Shown here: positions 51,937 through 60,002 of the stretch, piece after piece
How positions within the stretch are numbered: position 1 is the stretch's first letter
Layout: each line of letters begins with the position of its first letter
Assembly: GCA_013297925.1 (NCBI GenBank)
Contig: JAAFJC010000001.1
Span: 1 to 64,000, forward strand
Direction: 5' to 3'
DNA length: 64,000 bases
From: Comamonadaceae bacterium
Lineage (GTDB): Bacteria; Pseudomonadota; Gammaproteobacteria; Burkholderiales; Burkholderiaceae_C
Notes under the pieces: model-generated
The model's database searches: none
The model's input: the letters and a program-made list of their open reading frames with translations, nothing else
What the model was told of the DNA's origin: nothing
Position numbers and translations under genes: made by a program

Positions 51937-53037
51937 TCAAACGACTGCGCCGGAATTGGGGTCGTTCGGATCGGTCGGGCCTTCGCCTTCTTTCTTGATG
52001 GGTGTTTTGATCAAATCTTCGCGCTTCACGCCCAGCCACATCGCAATCGCTGCTGCCACAAAGACCGAAGAATAGATACCAAACAAGATACCAATCGTGA
52101 GCGCCAAGGCAAAGTAAAACAGGGTCGGGCCGCCAAAGATCAACATCGAGAGCACCATCACCTCGGTGGAGCCGTGCGTGATGATCGTGCGGCTGATGGT
52201 GGAGGTGATCGCATGATCAATCACTTCGCGTGTAGTCATCTTGCGGAATTTGCGGAAGGATTCGCGAATTCGGTCAAAGATCACCACCGATTCGTTCACC
52301 GAGTAGCCGAGCACGGCAAGAACAGCGGCCAACACGGCGAGGGAAAACTCCCACTGGAAGAAGGCGAAAAAGCCCAAGATGATCACGACGTCATGCAAAT
52401 TGGCGATGATGCCGGCCACAGCAAATTTCCACTCGAAGCGGAAGGCCAGATAAATCATGATGCCCAGCACCGTCATGCCCAAAGCGATCAAGCCATTCGT
52501 CACCAACTCAGCACCCACCGAAGGGCCCACGAATTCGCTGCGCTGCAGCGTCACAGGCTCTTTGCCTTCAGGCGTTTTACAGAGCAATTTTTGAAGGGTT
52601 TCGCCTTGTTGCGTAACCACGGTGCTAGATTGCACCGCACCGCCTTCGGCCTTACACACGCCGTCAAACACTTTGAGCACAGTGTCTGACTGGGCAGAGG
52701 CGGCTGTAGGCGCAGTAATGGTGGCTGTGCCAGCTGCTTTGCTCGCCGGCAAGGCCTTGTTGGCCACACGAATCAGCACATCAGAGGCGGAGCCAAAAAG
52801 CTGCACCTGCACTTCGCCAAAGCCTAGCGCCTCGACTGACTCACGGGTTTTGGCGATTTGCGCTGCCTGCGGATACTTCACTTCAACCAGCGTGCCGCCC
52901 GTGAATTCAATCGACAAATGCAGGCCACGCGTTACCAAGAAAAACACGGCGAGCGCGAAGGTGATGAACGAAATCGCATTGAGCACGAGTGCGTGCTTCA
53001 TGAAAGGGATATCGCGTTTGATCCTAAAGAATTCCAT
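51937..53037 (-). CDS. secF: Protein translocase subunit SecF
   Basis: The product is 366 aa with six membrane segments. SIEFTGGTLVEVKYP marks the start of the first periplasmic domain, and VNESVVIFDRIRESFRKFRK the conserved cytoplasmic segment. It is longer than typical SecF (about 310-325). The extra residues sit in the periplasmic domain as an Ala/Thr-rich stretch and a Cys-containing segment (about 95-175). It works with SecD in proton-driven protein export. Confidence 0.94.
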   Translation of the reverse strand: MEFFRIKRDIPFMKHALVLNAISFITFALAVFFLVTRGLHLSIEFTGGTLVEVKYPQAAQIAKTRESVEALGFGEVQVQLFGSASDVLIRVANKALPASKAAGTATITAPTAASAQSDTVLKVFDGVCKAEGGAVQSSTVVTQQGETLQKLLCKTPEGKEPVTLQRSEFVGPSVGAELVTNGLIALGMTVLGIMIYLAFRFEWKFAVAGIIANLHDVVIILGFFAFFQWEFSLAVLAAVLAVLGYSVNESVVIFDRIRESFRKFRKMTTREVIDHAITSTISRTIITHGSTEVMVLSMLIFGGPTLFYFALALTIGILFGIYSSVFVAAAIAMWLGVKREDLIKTPIKKEGEGPTDPNDPNSGAVV

Positions 53038-53049
53038 GATGCCTCTCCC

Positions 53050-55023
53050 TTATTTCTTCGCGCCAGACCCGGCAGTCGCTATATTTTTAGTAGCGCTCTG
53101 CGCAGGTTTTATGCCTGCCGACTGCATATCTTCTTCTAAATCTTCTTGAGCAGGCTTCACCGTGCCATCAGGTCGCCACACTGCGCCAATGCTGATGTCT
53201 TTGAGTTTTTTCTTGCCGCCATACCAAAGATTGACCAAACCGCGCGAAAACAGCACAGCGGAGAACATGCTCGTCAATATGCCCAAGCAGTGGACCACGG
53301 CAAAACCGCGCACAGGGCCTGAGCCGAAGATCAACAGGGCGATGCCTGCGATCAAGGTGGTGATGTTGGAGTCCAAAATCGTCGCCCATGCATTTTCATA
53401 GCCAGCATGAATCGCTTGCTGGGGCGATTTGCCAGCGCGCAGCTCTTCGCGCACGCGCTCGTTGATCAGCACGTTCGAGTCAATCGCCATACCGAGCGCC
53501 AGCGCGATAGCGGCCATGCCGGGCAGGGTGAGCGTGGCTTGGATCATCGAGAGTATGGAAACCAGCATGAGCAAGTTCACCGAGAGCGCAATCGAGGAGA
53601 TCAGGCCAAAGAAGCGGTAGTAAACGCACATGAAGGCCACGATCACCAGAAAACCGTAGATCACACTGTTGAAGCCTTTGGCGATGTTGTCTGCGCCCAA
53701 GGTGGGGCCAATCGTGCGCTCTTCGATGATTTCCATCGGCGCGGCCAGCGAGCCTGCGCGCAGCAAGAGAGCTGTGTCGCTGGCTTCCATGGTGCTCATG
53801 CGACCCGAGATCTGCACACGGCCACCGCCGATTTCGCTGCGAATCACAGGCGCCGTGACCACTTCGCCTTTGCCTTTTTCAAACAGCAAAATCGCCATGC
53901 GTTTGCCCACGTTGTCGCGCGTGATGTCTTTGAAAATTCGCGAGCCTTTGGCGTCCAGCGATAAATTCACAGTGGGTTCTTGGGTTTGGCTGTCAAAGCC
54001 AGCTTGCGCATCGGTGAGGTTTTCACCCGACAAAATCACATCGCGCTTGACGATCACCGCCTGGCCATTGCGATCCAGATAGCGCTCCGCACCAAACGGC
54101 ACCGCCCCTTGGCCACGCTCAGCAGCGAGGCCTTCCGAGCTTTCATCCACCATACGCACTTGCAGCGTAGCGATGCGGCCAATGATCTTTTTCACGGTGG
54201 CGGTGTCTTGCACACCTGGCAACTGCACCACGATCCGATCTGCGCCCTGCTGCTGAATCACGGGCTCGGCCACGCCGAGTTCGTTGACGCGGTTGTTGAG
54301 TGTAGAAATATTTTGCTTGAGTGCAGCCTCCTGGATGCGTTTGATCGCATCGGGCTTGATCGTGGCTGTCACCAAATAATCGGTGCCTTGGGTGCTCTCT
54401 ACAGCAGCCAGATCAGCACCAAACTCATCGCTCACCAGATTTCTGGCAGCAAGTTGGGCCTGCGCGCTGGAAAAGCGCATCACGATGGCACTGCCTTCGC
54501 GCGCTGTGCGACCGCGAATGTCTTTGCCGCGCAAGCTGGTGCGGATATCGCTGGTGAGCGTGTCGATGCGTTTATCAATCGCGCCAGCCATATCCACTTG
54601 CAGCATCAAATGAATGCCTCCGCGCAGATCCAAACCCAAATACATGGGATTGGCATGCAGGCTGCGCAGCCATTGCGGCGTTTGTGGCACCAGATTCAGC
54701 GCGACCACATAAGAGGGATCGTTTTTATCTGGGTTGAGTGCCGCGGATATGGCGGCTTGAGCCTGCTTTTGCACTTCAGTCGTGCTGAACCGCGCGCGAA
54801 CCGAGTTACCTTCGAGCTCCACTTTGCCATCTGCCGTCACCTTTGCGGCCTCTAGTGCGTCTTGCACGCGAGTGCGCGTGGTGGCATCCACCTTGATCGT
54901 GGCTTTGCCTCCCGAGACCTGCACTGCAGGCGCCTCGCCAAAGAAGTTAGGCAGGGTATAGAGCGTGGAGATCACCACCACAAAGGCGATGAGAATGTAT
55001 TTCCACAGCGGATAACGATTCAT
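53050..55023 (-). CDS. secD: Protein translocase subunit SecD
   Basis: The product is 657 aa. After the first membrane segment and a large periplasmic region comes LGLDLRGGIHLMLQVDM. GRVQISGRM lies further on, and a five-segment membrane domain contains ALGMAIDSNVLINERVREEL. It is co-transcribed with secF (12 bp downstream) and probably yajC. Confidence 0.95.
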   Translation of the reverse strand: MNRYPLWKYILIAFVVVISTLYTLPNFFGEAPAVQVSGGKATIKVDATTRTRVQDALEAAKVTADGKVELEGNSVRARFSTTEVQKQAQAAISAALNPDKNDPSYVVALNLVPQTPQWLRSLHANPMYLGLDLRGGIHLMLQVDMAGAIDKRIDTLTSDIRTSLRGKDIRGRTAREGSAIVMRFSSAQAQLAARNLVSDEFGADLAAVESTQGTDYLVTATIKPDAIKRIQEAALKQNISTLNNRVNELGVAEPVIQQQGADRIVVQLPGVQDTATVKKIIGRIATLQVRMVDESSEGLAAERGQGAVPFGAERYLDRNGQAVIVKRDVILSGENLTDAQAGFDSQTQEPTVNLSLDAKGSRIFKDITRDNVGKRMAILLFEKGKGEVVTAPVIRSEIGGGRVQISGRMSTMEASDTALLLRAGSLAAPMEIIEERTIGPTLGADNIAKGFNSVIYGFLVIVAFMCVYYRFFGLISSIALSVNLLMLVSILSMIQATLTLPGMAAIALALGMAIDSNVLINERVREELRAGKSPQQAIHAGYENAWATILDSNITTLIAGIALLIFGSGPVRGFAVVHCLGILTSMFSAVLFSRGLVNLWYGGKKKLKDISIGAVWRPDGTVKPAQEDLEEDMQSAGIKPAQSATKNIATAGSGAKK

Positions 55024-55075
55024 AGCGAGTACTCACAAAACAATAGCGCTTCCCGCGTATTCCACGCGGAAAATC

Positions 55076-55109
55076 GCTGCATTTGATACTTAAAACGATC
55101 AAATGCAGC
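55076..55109 (-). terminator. Hairpin between yajC and secD
   Basis: GCTGCATTTGAT and ATCAAATGCAGC form a perfect 12-bp stem with a 10-nt loop. On the transcribed strand it is followed by GATTTT, too short for a strong terminator. It may reduce read-through or protect the yajC message. Confidence 0.5.
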
Positions 55110-55118
55110 ATCAAAGGC

Positions 55119-55442
55119 TTACTTGATCGTGCCTTTAGGCAGCACGCGCGCCACAGCAGCACGCTCGATCTGCATCTGGCCTTCGCTCACAGCCAAGGTC
55201 ATGTAGGTATCGCTGATTGCTTCGATCTTGCCAAGCACGCCACCGATGGTGACAACCTCATCGCCTTTTTGCAGCGCATCAATCATCGCGCGCTGCTCTT
55301 TTTGGCGCTTCATCTGAGGGCGAATCATCAGGAAATACAAGACCACGAACATCAGCACCAAGGGCAGCATGCTCAGGAGGGCGGAATCACCACCGCCAGC
55401 AGCGGCAGGAGCGGTTTGGGCAAAAGCAGAAGAAATCAACAC
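55119..55442 (-). CDS. yajC: Preprotein translocase accessory protein YajC
   Basis: The product is 107 aa. One membrane segment (LPLVLMFVVLYFLMIRPQMK) is followed by the conserved KEQRAMIDALQKGDEVVTIG and a beta-rich tail. YajC associates with SecDF. The frame runs far upstream, but CGGAGA lies 6 bp before a GTG at 55442, which begins the conserved protein; the upstream extension is spurious. Its leader contains a terminator-like hairpin. Confidence 0.92.
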   Translation of the reverse strand: MLISSAFAQTAPAAAGGGDSALLSMLPLVLMFVVLYFLMIRPQMKRQKEQRAMIDALQKGDEVVTIGGVLGKIEAISDTYMTLAVSEGQMQIERAAVARVLPKGTIK

Positions 55443-55453
55443 ATCAGTCTCCG

Positions 55454-55482
55454 AAAAAACGTAAAAACGCCCCGGTCGGGGC
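55454..55482 (-). terminator. Terminator-like hairpin in the yajC leader
   Basis: Read on the minus strand, GCCCC-GACC-GGGGC is followed by GTTTTTACGTTTTTT, a classical intrinsic terminator. It lies between a TACAAT hexamer (55491-55496) and the yajC start, so it could attenuate yajC-secDF or end a transcript from upstream. Confidence 0.65.
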
Positions 55483-55490
55483 AACCCGCC

Positions 55491-55520
55491 ATTGTAGGGT
55501 GTGACCACGCACCCGGTTAA
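55491..55520 (-). promoter_or_regulatory. Putative promoter of yajC-secD-secF
   Basis: On the minus strand TTAACC (55515-55520) and TACAAT (55491-55496) are 18 bp apart. The -10 is good and the -35 weak. Confidence 0.4.
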
Positions 55521-55556
55521 ACTTGGGGCGTTCTTGGGAACAACAAGGAGCTGAGC

Positions 55557-56183
55557 ATGCTGGCATTCACCGACGGAATTCGCGATTACTGGGCTTTTGT
55601 GGTCGCCGTGGTGGTGTTTTTGGCGATTCCAGGCCCCGGCAATCTGGCCATCATCACTTCCACCAGCAAAGGCCGCATTTTGGGTGGTTTGGCTGCGACT
55701 TTCGGCGTGATCGCTGGCGATCAGGTGCTGATGTGGCTGGCTGTGGCCGGCGTGGCGGCGCTGCTGGCGGCACATCCCAGCGTTTTCGCGGTCGTGCAAT
55801 ACGTGGGAGCGGCTTATTTGGCCTTTCTGGGCGTAAAAATGATCCTCGCCAAGCCGGGAGACGCGCCGATTTTGAAGATGGAAGCGCGCCAGTATTTCAA
55901 GCAAAGCATGCTGATTACCTTGCTCAACCCCAAAGCCATCGTGTTTTACATGGCCTTTTTCCCGCTGTTCGTCGATCCCGCCAAACACCAAGGCTTCATC
56001 ACCTTCGCGGTGATGGCCGCAACGATTGCTTTCCTCACCTTTTTGTATTGTTTCAGCGTGACTTTGATCACCCACTTTGCCGCTGAACGCATGCGCTCCA
56101 ACCCTCGCGTGACCAGCTGGCTGAACAAGATTGCCGGCACGATGCTGGTTGCCTTCGGTGTGAAATTGGCGGTGGGGAAATGA
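55557..56183 (+). CDS. LysE-family amino-acid exporter
   Basis: The product is 208 aa with six membrane segments. AIPGPGNLAIITSTSKGRI near residue 23 is the LysE/RhtB signature, and ITLLNPKAIVFYMAFFPLFV occurs in the middle. The family exports amino acids such as lysine, threonine or homoserine; the substrate is not evident. AAGGAG precedes the ATG. A MITE-like copy begins right after the stop. Confidence 0.9.
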   Translation: MLAFTDGIRDYWAFVVAVVVFLAIPGPGNLAIITSTSKGRILGGLAATFGVIAGDQVLMWLAVAGVAALLAAHPSVFAVVQYVGAAYLAFLGVKMILAKPGDAPILKMEARQYFKQSMLITLLNPKAIVFYMAFFPLFVDPAKHQGFITFAVMAATIAFLTFLYCFSVTLITHFAAERMRSNPRVTSWLNKIAGTMLVAFGVKLAVGK

Positions 56184-56341
56184 GCGCACTGAACAGGCCA
56201 TCCGCGCGAATCAGGCCTGCTTCCGGGCGGTCTGCGTTGTTGAAAAGCCTCGCTTTAGCACCGCTAAAGCTACGTTTTTCGCCTAGCATCCCATCCCGAA
56301 ATCAAGCCTGCTTCATCGCGGCGGCCCATTCAGCGTGCTCA
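56183..56341. mobile_element. MITE-like element, copy 2, inverted relative to copy 1
   Basis: From about 56204 to 56320 it is the near-exact reverse complement of 46938-47053. Similarity continues more weakly to both ends, where GAGCGCACTGAACAGGCC and its mirror GGCCCATTCAGCGTGCTC form terminal inverted repeats. It contains the same GCTAAA/TTTAGC hairpin. Its right end reaches the parA start codon. Boundaries are approximate. Confidence 0.75.
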
Positions 56342-56343
56342 AA

Positions 56344-57111
56344 ATGAAAATCTTCTGTGTGGCCAACCAAAAGGGTGGCGTTGGCAAGACCACGACGACT
56401 GTGAATCTCGCTGCGGGGCTTGCAAAAATAGGCCAACGCGTGCTGATGGTCGATCTCGACCCGCAAGGCAATGCCACCATGGGCTCGGGCGTGGATAAGC
56501 GAAAGCTGGAGCTCTCGGTCTATGACGTGTTGCTCGAATCGGCCAGCATCAAAGAAGCGGCAGTGAACAGCGAAAAAGTGGGCTACCACGTGCTCGGCGC
56601 GAATCGGGATCTGGCCGGCGCAGAGGTCGAATTGGTGGCCTTGGAGCACCGAGACCAACGCCTGAGAACGGCTTTGAAAGAAGTGAGCGAAGACTACGAT
56701 TTCGTTTTGATCGATTGTCCGCCGAGTTTGAGCATGCTCACTTTGAACGGCCTGTGCAGCGCCCACGGCGTGATCGTGCCGATGCAATGCGAGTATTTCG
56801 CTTTGGAGGGCCTCACCGATTTGGTCAACACCATCAAGCAGGTGCATGCCAACCTCAACAAAGATCTGCAAATCATTGGCCTGCTGCGGGTGATGTTTGA
56901 TCCGCGCATCACGCTGCAGCAGCAGGTGAGCGACCAGCTCAAAGCGCATTTTTCTGACAAAGTGTTCAACGCCGTGATCCCCCGCAACGTGCGCCTGGCC
57001 GAAGCCCCCAGCTACGGCCTGCCCGGCGTGGTGTTTGATCCCTCAGCCAAGGGCAGCCTTGCCTTCGTCGAGTTTGCGGCCGAGATGGTCGAGCGCATCA
57101 AAAAGATGTGA
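56344..57111 (+). CDS. parA: ParA/Soj-family ATPase
   Basis: The product is 255 aa. The deviant Walker A is [19 protein letters not shown] at the N-terminus, Walker A' follows as [14 protein letters not shown] and Walker B as [13 protein letters not shown]. This is the chromosomal Soj type. A parB gene does not follow here, unlike in many genomes. A GTG 9 bp upstream is an alternative start. The upstream region, including any ribosome-binding site, lies inside the MITE-like copy. Confidence 0.9.
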   Translation: MKIFCVANQKGGVGKTTTTVNLAAGLAKIGQRVLMVDLDPQGNATMGSGVDKRKLELSVYDVLLESASIKEAAVNSEKVGYHVLGANRDLAGAEVELVALEHRDQRLRTALKEVSEDYDFVLIDCPPSLSMLTLNGLCSAHGVIVPMQCEYFALEGLTDLVNTIKQVHANLNKDLQIIGLLRVMFDPRITLQQQVSDQLKAHFSDKVFNAVIPRNVRLAEAPSYGLPGVVFDPSAKGSLAFVEFAAEMVERIKKM

Positions 57112-57129
57112 ATTTGAAGCAATAAGCCC

Positions 57130-57175
57130 TTGTCGCCGGCATAGAATCTGCGCAAACAGCTCATTAATTGATAGC
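57130..57175 (+). repeat. Family A repeat immediately upstream of hisF
   Basis: GCCGGCATAGAATCTGCGCA is followed by AACAGCTCATTAATTGATAGC. It ends 3 bp before the hisF start codon and so occupies the ribosome-binding region. Confidence 0.85.
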
Positions 57176-57178
57176 ACC

Positions 57179-57979
57179 ATGCTTGCCAAACGTATCATCC
57201 CCTGCCTCGACGTAACCGGTGGCCGCGTCGTCAAAGGCGTGAATTTCGTGGAGCTGCGCGATGCCGGCGATCCGGTGGAAATCGCCGCGCGCTACAACGA
57301 GCAGGGCGCCGATGAGCTCACCTTCCTAGACATCACCGCCACCAGCGATGGCCGCGATTTGATCTTGCCGATCATCGAAGCCGTTGCTTCTCAGGTGTTC
57401 ATCCCACTCACCGTGGGCGGCGGTGTGCGCACGGTCGATGACGTGCGCCGCTTGCTCAATGCGGGGGCGGACAAAACCTCGTTCAACTCTGCGGCGATTG
57501 CCAATCCGCAAGTGATTTTTGAGGCGTCGCAGAAATACGGCTCGCAATGTATCGTGGTGGCGATTGATGCGAAAAAGCGCAATGCGGAAGATGAAGCGCG
57601 CTTAGATGCCAATGGCAAAGCAGTAGGCCCTGGCTGGGATGTGTACAGCCACGGTGGCCGCAAGAATACGGGGCTGGATGCCGTGCAATGGGCGACGCGC
57701 ATGGCAAGCCAAGGCGCAGGCGAGATTTTGCTCACCAGCATGGATAAAGACGGCACAAAATCTGGCTTTGATTTGGCTTTGACGCGCGCTGTGAGCGATG
57801 CAGTGTCAGTGCCCGTGATTGCTTCAGGCGGTGTCGGCAGCTTGGCGCATTTGGCCGATGGTATTCAGACTGGTGGGGCAGATGCCGTGCTCGCGGCCAG
57901 CATCTTCCACTATGGCGAATTCACGGTGCAGCAAGCCAAGGCGTTTATGGCCGAGCGCGGTATTCCTGTGAGGGTCTGA
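57179..57979 (+). CDS. hisF: Imidazole glycerol phosphate synthase cyclase subunit
   Basis: The product is 266 aa, a TIM barrel. The catalytic Asp residues lie in [18 protein letters not shown] and [10 protein letters not shown]; the phosphate site [13 protein letters not shown] is near the C-terminus. It makes imidazole glycerol phosphate and AICAR with HisH. The rest of the his operon is not next to it in this window. No Shine-Dalgarno is visible because a family A repeat abuts the ATG. Confidence 0.95.
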   Translation: MLAKRIIPCLDVTGGRVVKGVNFVELRDAGDPVEIAARYNEQGADELTFLDITATSDGRDLILPIIEAVASQVFIPLTVGGGVRTVDDVRRLLNAGADKTSFNSAAIANPQVIFEASQKYGSQCIVVAIDAKKRNAEDEARLDANGKAVGPGWDVYSHGGRKNTGLDAVQWATRMASQGAGEILLTSMDKDGTKSGFDLALTRAVSDAVSVPVIASGGVGSLAHLADGIQTGGADAVLAASIFHYGEFTVQQAKAFMAERGIPVRV

Positions 57980-57997
57980 TTTCTAAGCGTTTCGGCA

Positions 57998-58043
57998 AGT
58001 GGCCGGCGTATTTATTGCGCGAGCCGCTACTGTTTTGATAGTG
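57998..58043 (+). repeat. Family A repeat downstream of hisF
   Basis: GGCCGGCGTATTTATTGCGC is followed by GAGCCGCTACTGTTTTGATAG. It begins 18 bp after the hisF stop, so hisF is flanked by two copies in the same orientation. Confidence 0.75.
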
Positions 58044-58050
58044 GATGTTG

Positions 58051-58351
58051 GCGTGCTGAAGAGTTCTCTTTGGAAAGAGCGGCTGAGAGGTAAAGGTATT
58101 TGCGCGCCTTCATGGTCGAGTACGACAAATCAGTCGGGCAAATGCCCTTAACTCTCGGCCTGTTAGCGACACAAAAGGTCTTCGCTCGCACTTGGTCGCG
58201 TTATACAAAACTGGCCTGTGTGAGGGCTCTTCGGGTTGGCGATTTGTTGGACGCAGGGTTAGGAAACGCATCGCGTTTCCATCATCGTTTCAGGCGACGG
58301 GTGTCGCCTAACTCCCGAGGTAAACCATGAGCCGGCCCGGAGAGCCCTCAC
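58051..58351 (+). ncRNA. Candidate structured RNA of unknown family between hisF and radA
   Basis: This is the only gap over 300 bp in the window, and it is full of pairings. CTCTT-TGGA-AAGAG is at 58066-58079. A 22-bp near-continuous stem pairs 58081-58103 with 58138-58160 (GGCTGAGAG/CTCTCGGCC and TAAAGGTATTTGC/GCAAATGCCCTTA) and is capped by GTCG-AGTA-CGAC. A 16-bp stem pairs 58220-58235 with 58336-58351 (one G-U pair). Inside it, GGAAACGC/GCGTTTCC (58262-58280) and AGGCGAC/GTCGCCT (58292-58309) compete with GTTAGG/CCTAAC (58258-58263 with 58307-58312). A weak 76-codon frame (58100-58330) crosses it and is probably not coding. Strand is unknown; a degenerate mobile element is the main alternative. 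Confidence 0.4.
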
Positions 58352-58384
58352 GCAAGCCAAAGCCCCACCAACAAAAGCAAGATT

Positions 58385-59782
58385 TCAAGAAGACCGCTGC
58401 AATTCCCGCATCAACTCCATCGCCTGCTCCACGCGCTCCACGGCATGAATCGTCATCCCTTCAAAATCTTTCATTTGCGATTTTTTCGGGGCGTTGGCTT
58501 TGGGGATGATGGCGGTGGAAAAGCCTAACTTTGCCGCTTCGCGCAAACGCTCCTGGCCGCGCGGGGCGGGACGCACTTCGCCGGCTAGGCCGACTTCGCC
58601 GAAGGCGATGAAGCCTTTGGGCAGAGGTTTGCCGCGCAGGCTGCTCGTGATACTCAGCATCACGGCCAAATCGGCCGCGGGCTCAGTGATGCGGACGCCG
58701 CCTACTGCATTCACGAACACATCTTGATCGGCGCAGGCGATGCCGGCATGGCGGTGGAGCACCGCCAGCAGCATGGCGAGGCGATCACGGTCTAGGCCGA
58801 CGGACAAGCGGCGCGGCGACGGCCCGCCGCCATCGACCAAGGCTTGGATTTCTACCAGCATCGGGCGCGTACCCTCCAGCGTGACCATCACGCAGCTGCC
58901 GGGCACGGGCTCGCTGTGTTGGCTGAGAAAAATCGCACTCGGGTTGCTCACGCCCTTCAAGCCCTGCTGCGTCATGGCGAACACGCCGATTTCATTCACT
59001 GCGCCGAAGCGATTTTTGATCGCGCGCACGAGGCGAAAATTGGAATGCGTATCGCCCTCGAAATAGAGTACGGTATCGACCATGTGCTCCAGCACACGCG
59101 GCCCGGCGAGTGCGCCTTCTTTCGTGACGTGGCCAACCAACACAATTGCCGTGCCGCTGCTTTTGGCAAAGCGCGTGAGATGCGCCGCGCATTCGCGCAC
59201 CTGCGCCACCGAACCGGGGGCGCTGGTGAGCTGCTCGGAATACACCGTTTGGATGGAGTCAATCACCGCGATACGGGGCTGCTGATCGGCGAGCGTGGAG
59301 ATGATCTTCTCCAGCTGCGTTTCGGCTTGGACTTGCACTTGGCTGTTATCAAGCCCCAAACGTCTCGCCCTAAGTGCGACTTGTGCCGAGCTTTCTTCAC
59401 CTGTCACATATAGAGCCGATGTGCCCGCGCGTTGTAGCGAATCCAGCGCTTGAAGCAACAGCGTTGATTTGCCAATCCCCGGATCGCCACCGATCAACAC
59501 CACGCCACCTTCCACAATGCCGCCGCCGAGTACGCGATCAAGCTCCTCATGGCCAGTGGGCGTGCGTTCAACATCCGAGGCTTCAATCTCGCCGAGCTTT
59601 TGCACAGGGGAGCTGCCGGCAAGCGATAGAGGTGCAGCAAACCGGTTTTTCCCCGTGCCGACGCTTTCGGCCACGCCTTCAATCAAGGTGTTCCAAGCCC
59701 CACAGCTGGGGCACTTGCCCAGCCATTTGGCGGAGCTGCCGCCGCATTCGGTGCACGTGAAAAGTGTTTTGTCTTTGGCCAT
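58385..59782 (-). CDS. radA: DNA repair protein RadA
   Basis: The product is 465 aa. The N-terminal zinc finger is CTECGGSSAKWLGKCPSCGAW. Walker A is GGDPGIGKSTLL near residue 98, and the RadA-specific KNRFG motif follows. The C-terminal Lon-like domain contains FIAFGEVGLAGEVRPAPRG. RadA drives branch migration in recombination. It stands alone, converging on hisF across the structured gap. Confidence 0.95.
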   Translation of the reverse strand: MAKDKTLFTCTECGGSSAKWLGKCPSCGAWNTLIEGVAESVGTGKNRFAAPLSLAGSSPVQKLGEIEASDVERTPTGHEELDRVLGGGIVEGGVVLIGGDPGIGKSTLLLQALDSLQRAGTSALYVTGEESSAQVALRARRLGLDNSQVQVQAETQLEKIISTLADQQPRIAVIDSIQTVYSEQLTSAPGSVAQVRECAAHLTRFAKSSGTAIVLVGHVTKEGALAGPRVLEHMVDTVLYFEGDTHSNFRLVRAIKNRFGAVNEIGVFAMTQQGLKGVSNPSAIFLSQHSEPVPGSCVMVTLEGTRPMLVEIQALVDGGGPSPRRLSVGLDRDRLAMLLAVLHRHAGIACADQDVFVNAVGGVRITEPAADLAVMLSITSSLRGKPLPKGFIAFGEVGLAGEVRPAPRGQERLREAAKLGFSTAIIPKANAPKKSQMKDFEGMTIHAVERVEQAMELMRELQRSS

Positions 59783-59841
59783 GGGGTAATGATACTGTTT
59801 TTATAGCCAGCTCAGTGCTATTGCCGAAAGAAAACGAACAG

Positions 59842-59985
59842 CCGGACGCAGAAGACGCAAAGGTTGCGCAGAAGAAATACCAAAAAGAAGAATGCCAGCA
59901 AAGGTTTTTTGAGCTGCTTTTCTTGGCTGTTTTCCCGCGGTTTTTTCTGCGTCTTCTGCGTAACCTTCGCGCCCTCTGCGTCCGG
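59842..59985. repeat. Inverted pair of GCGTCTTCTGCG-type repeats
   Basis: GCCGGACGCAGAAGACGCAA (59841-59860 and on) and its mirror near TGCGTCTTCTGCGTAACC (59948-59985) enclose about 75 bp rich in AAG and TTT. The arms match the window's first 39 bases. The whole sits in the gap between lipB and radA, with no other feature. Confidence 0.65.
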
Positions 59986-60002
59986 AAGTTTGTCTTTGGT
60001 CT

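Noticed and set aside
55443-56201. Long N-terminal extension of YajC
   Set aside because: The extension is the shadow of the LysE gene on the other strand. A GTG with a good Shine-Dalgarno begins the conserved protein.
58258-58312. Integron attC site
   Set aside because: GTTAGG and CCTAAC are present, but in the opposite order to the RYYYAAC...GTTRRRY layout of attC, and there is no integrase or cassette nearby.
58051-58351. RNase P, tmRNA, 6S or SRP RNA
   Set aside because: None of their conserved words (for example GAGGAAAGTCC, the tRNA-like end of tmRNA, or GGAAGG near AGCAGCC) is present.
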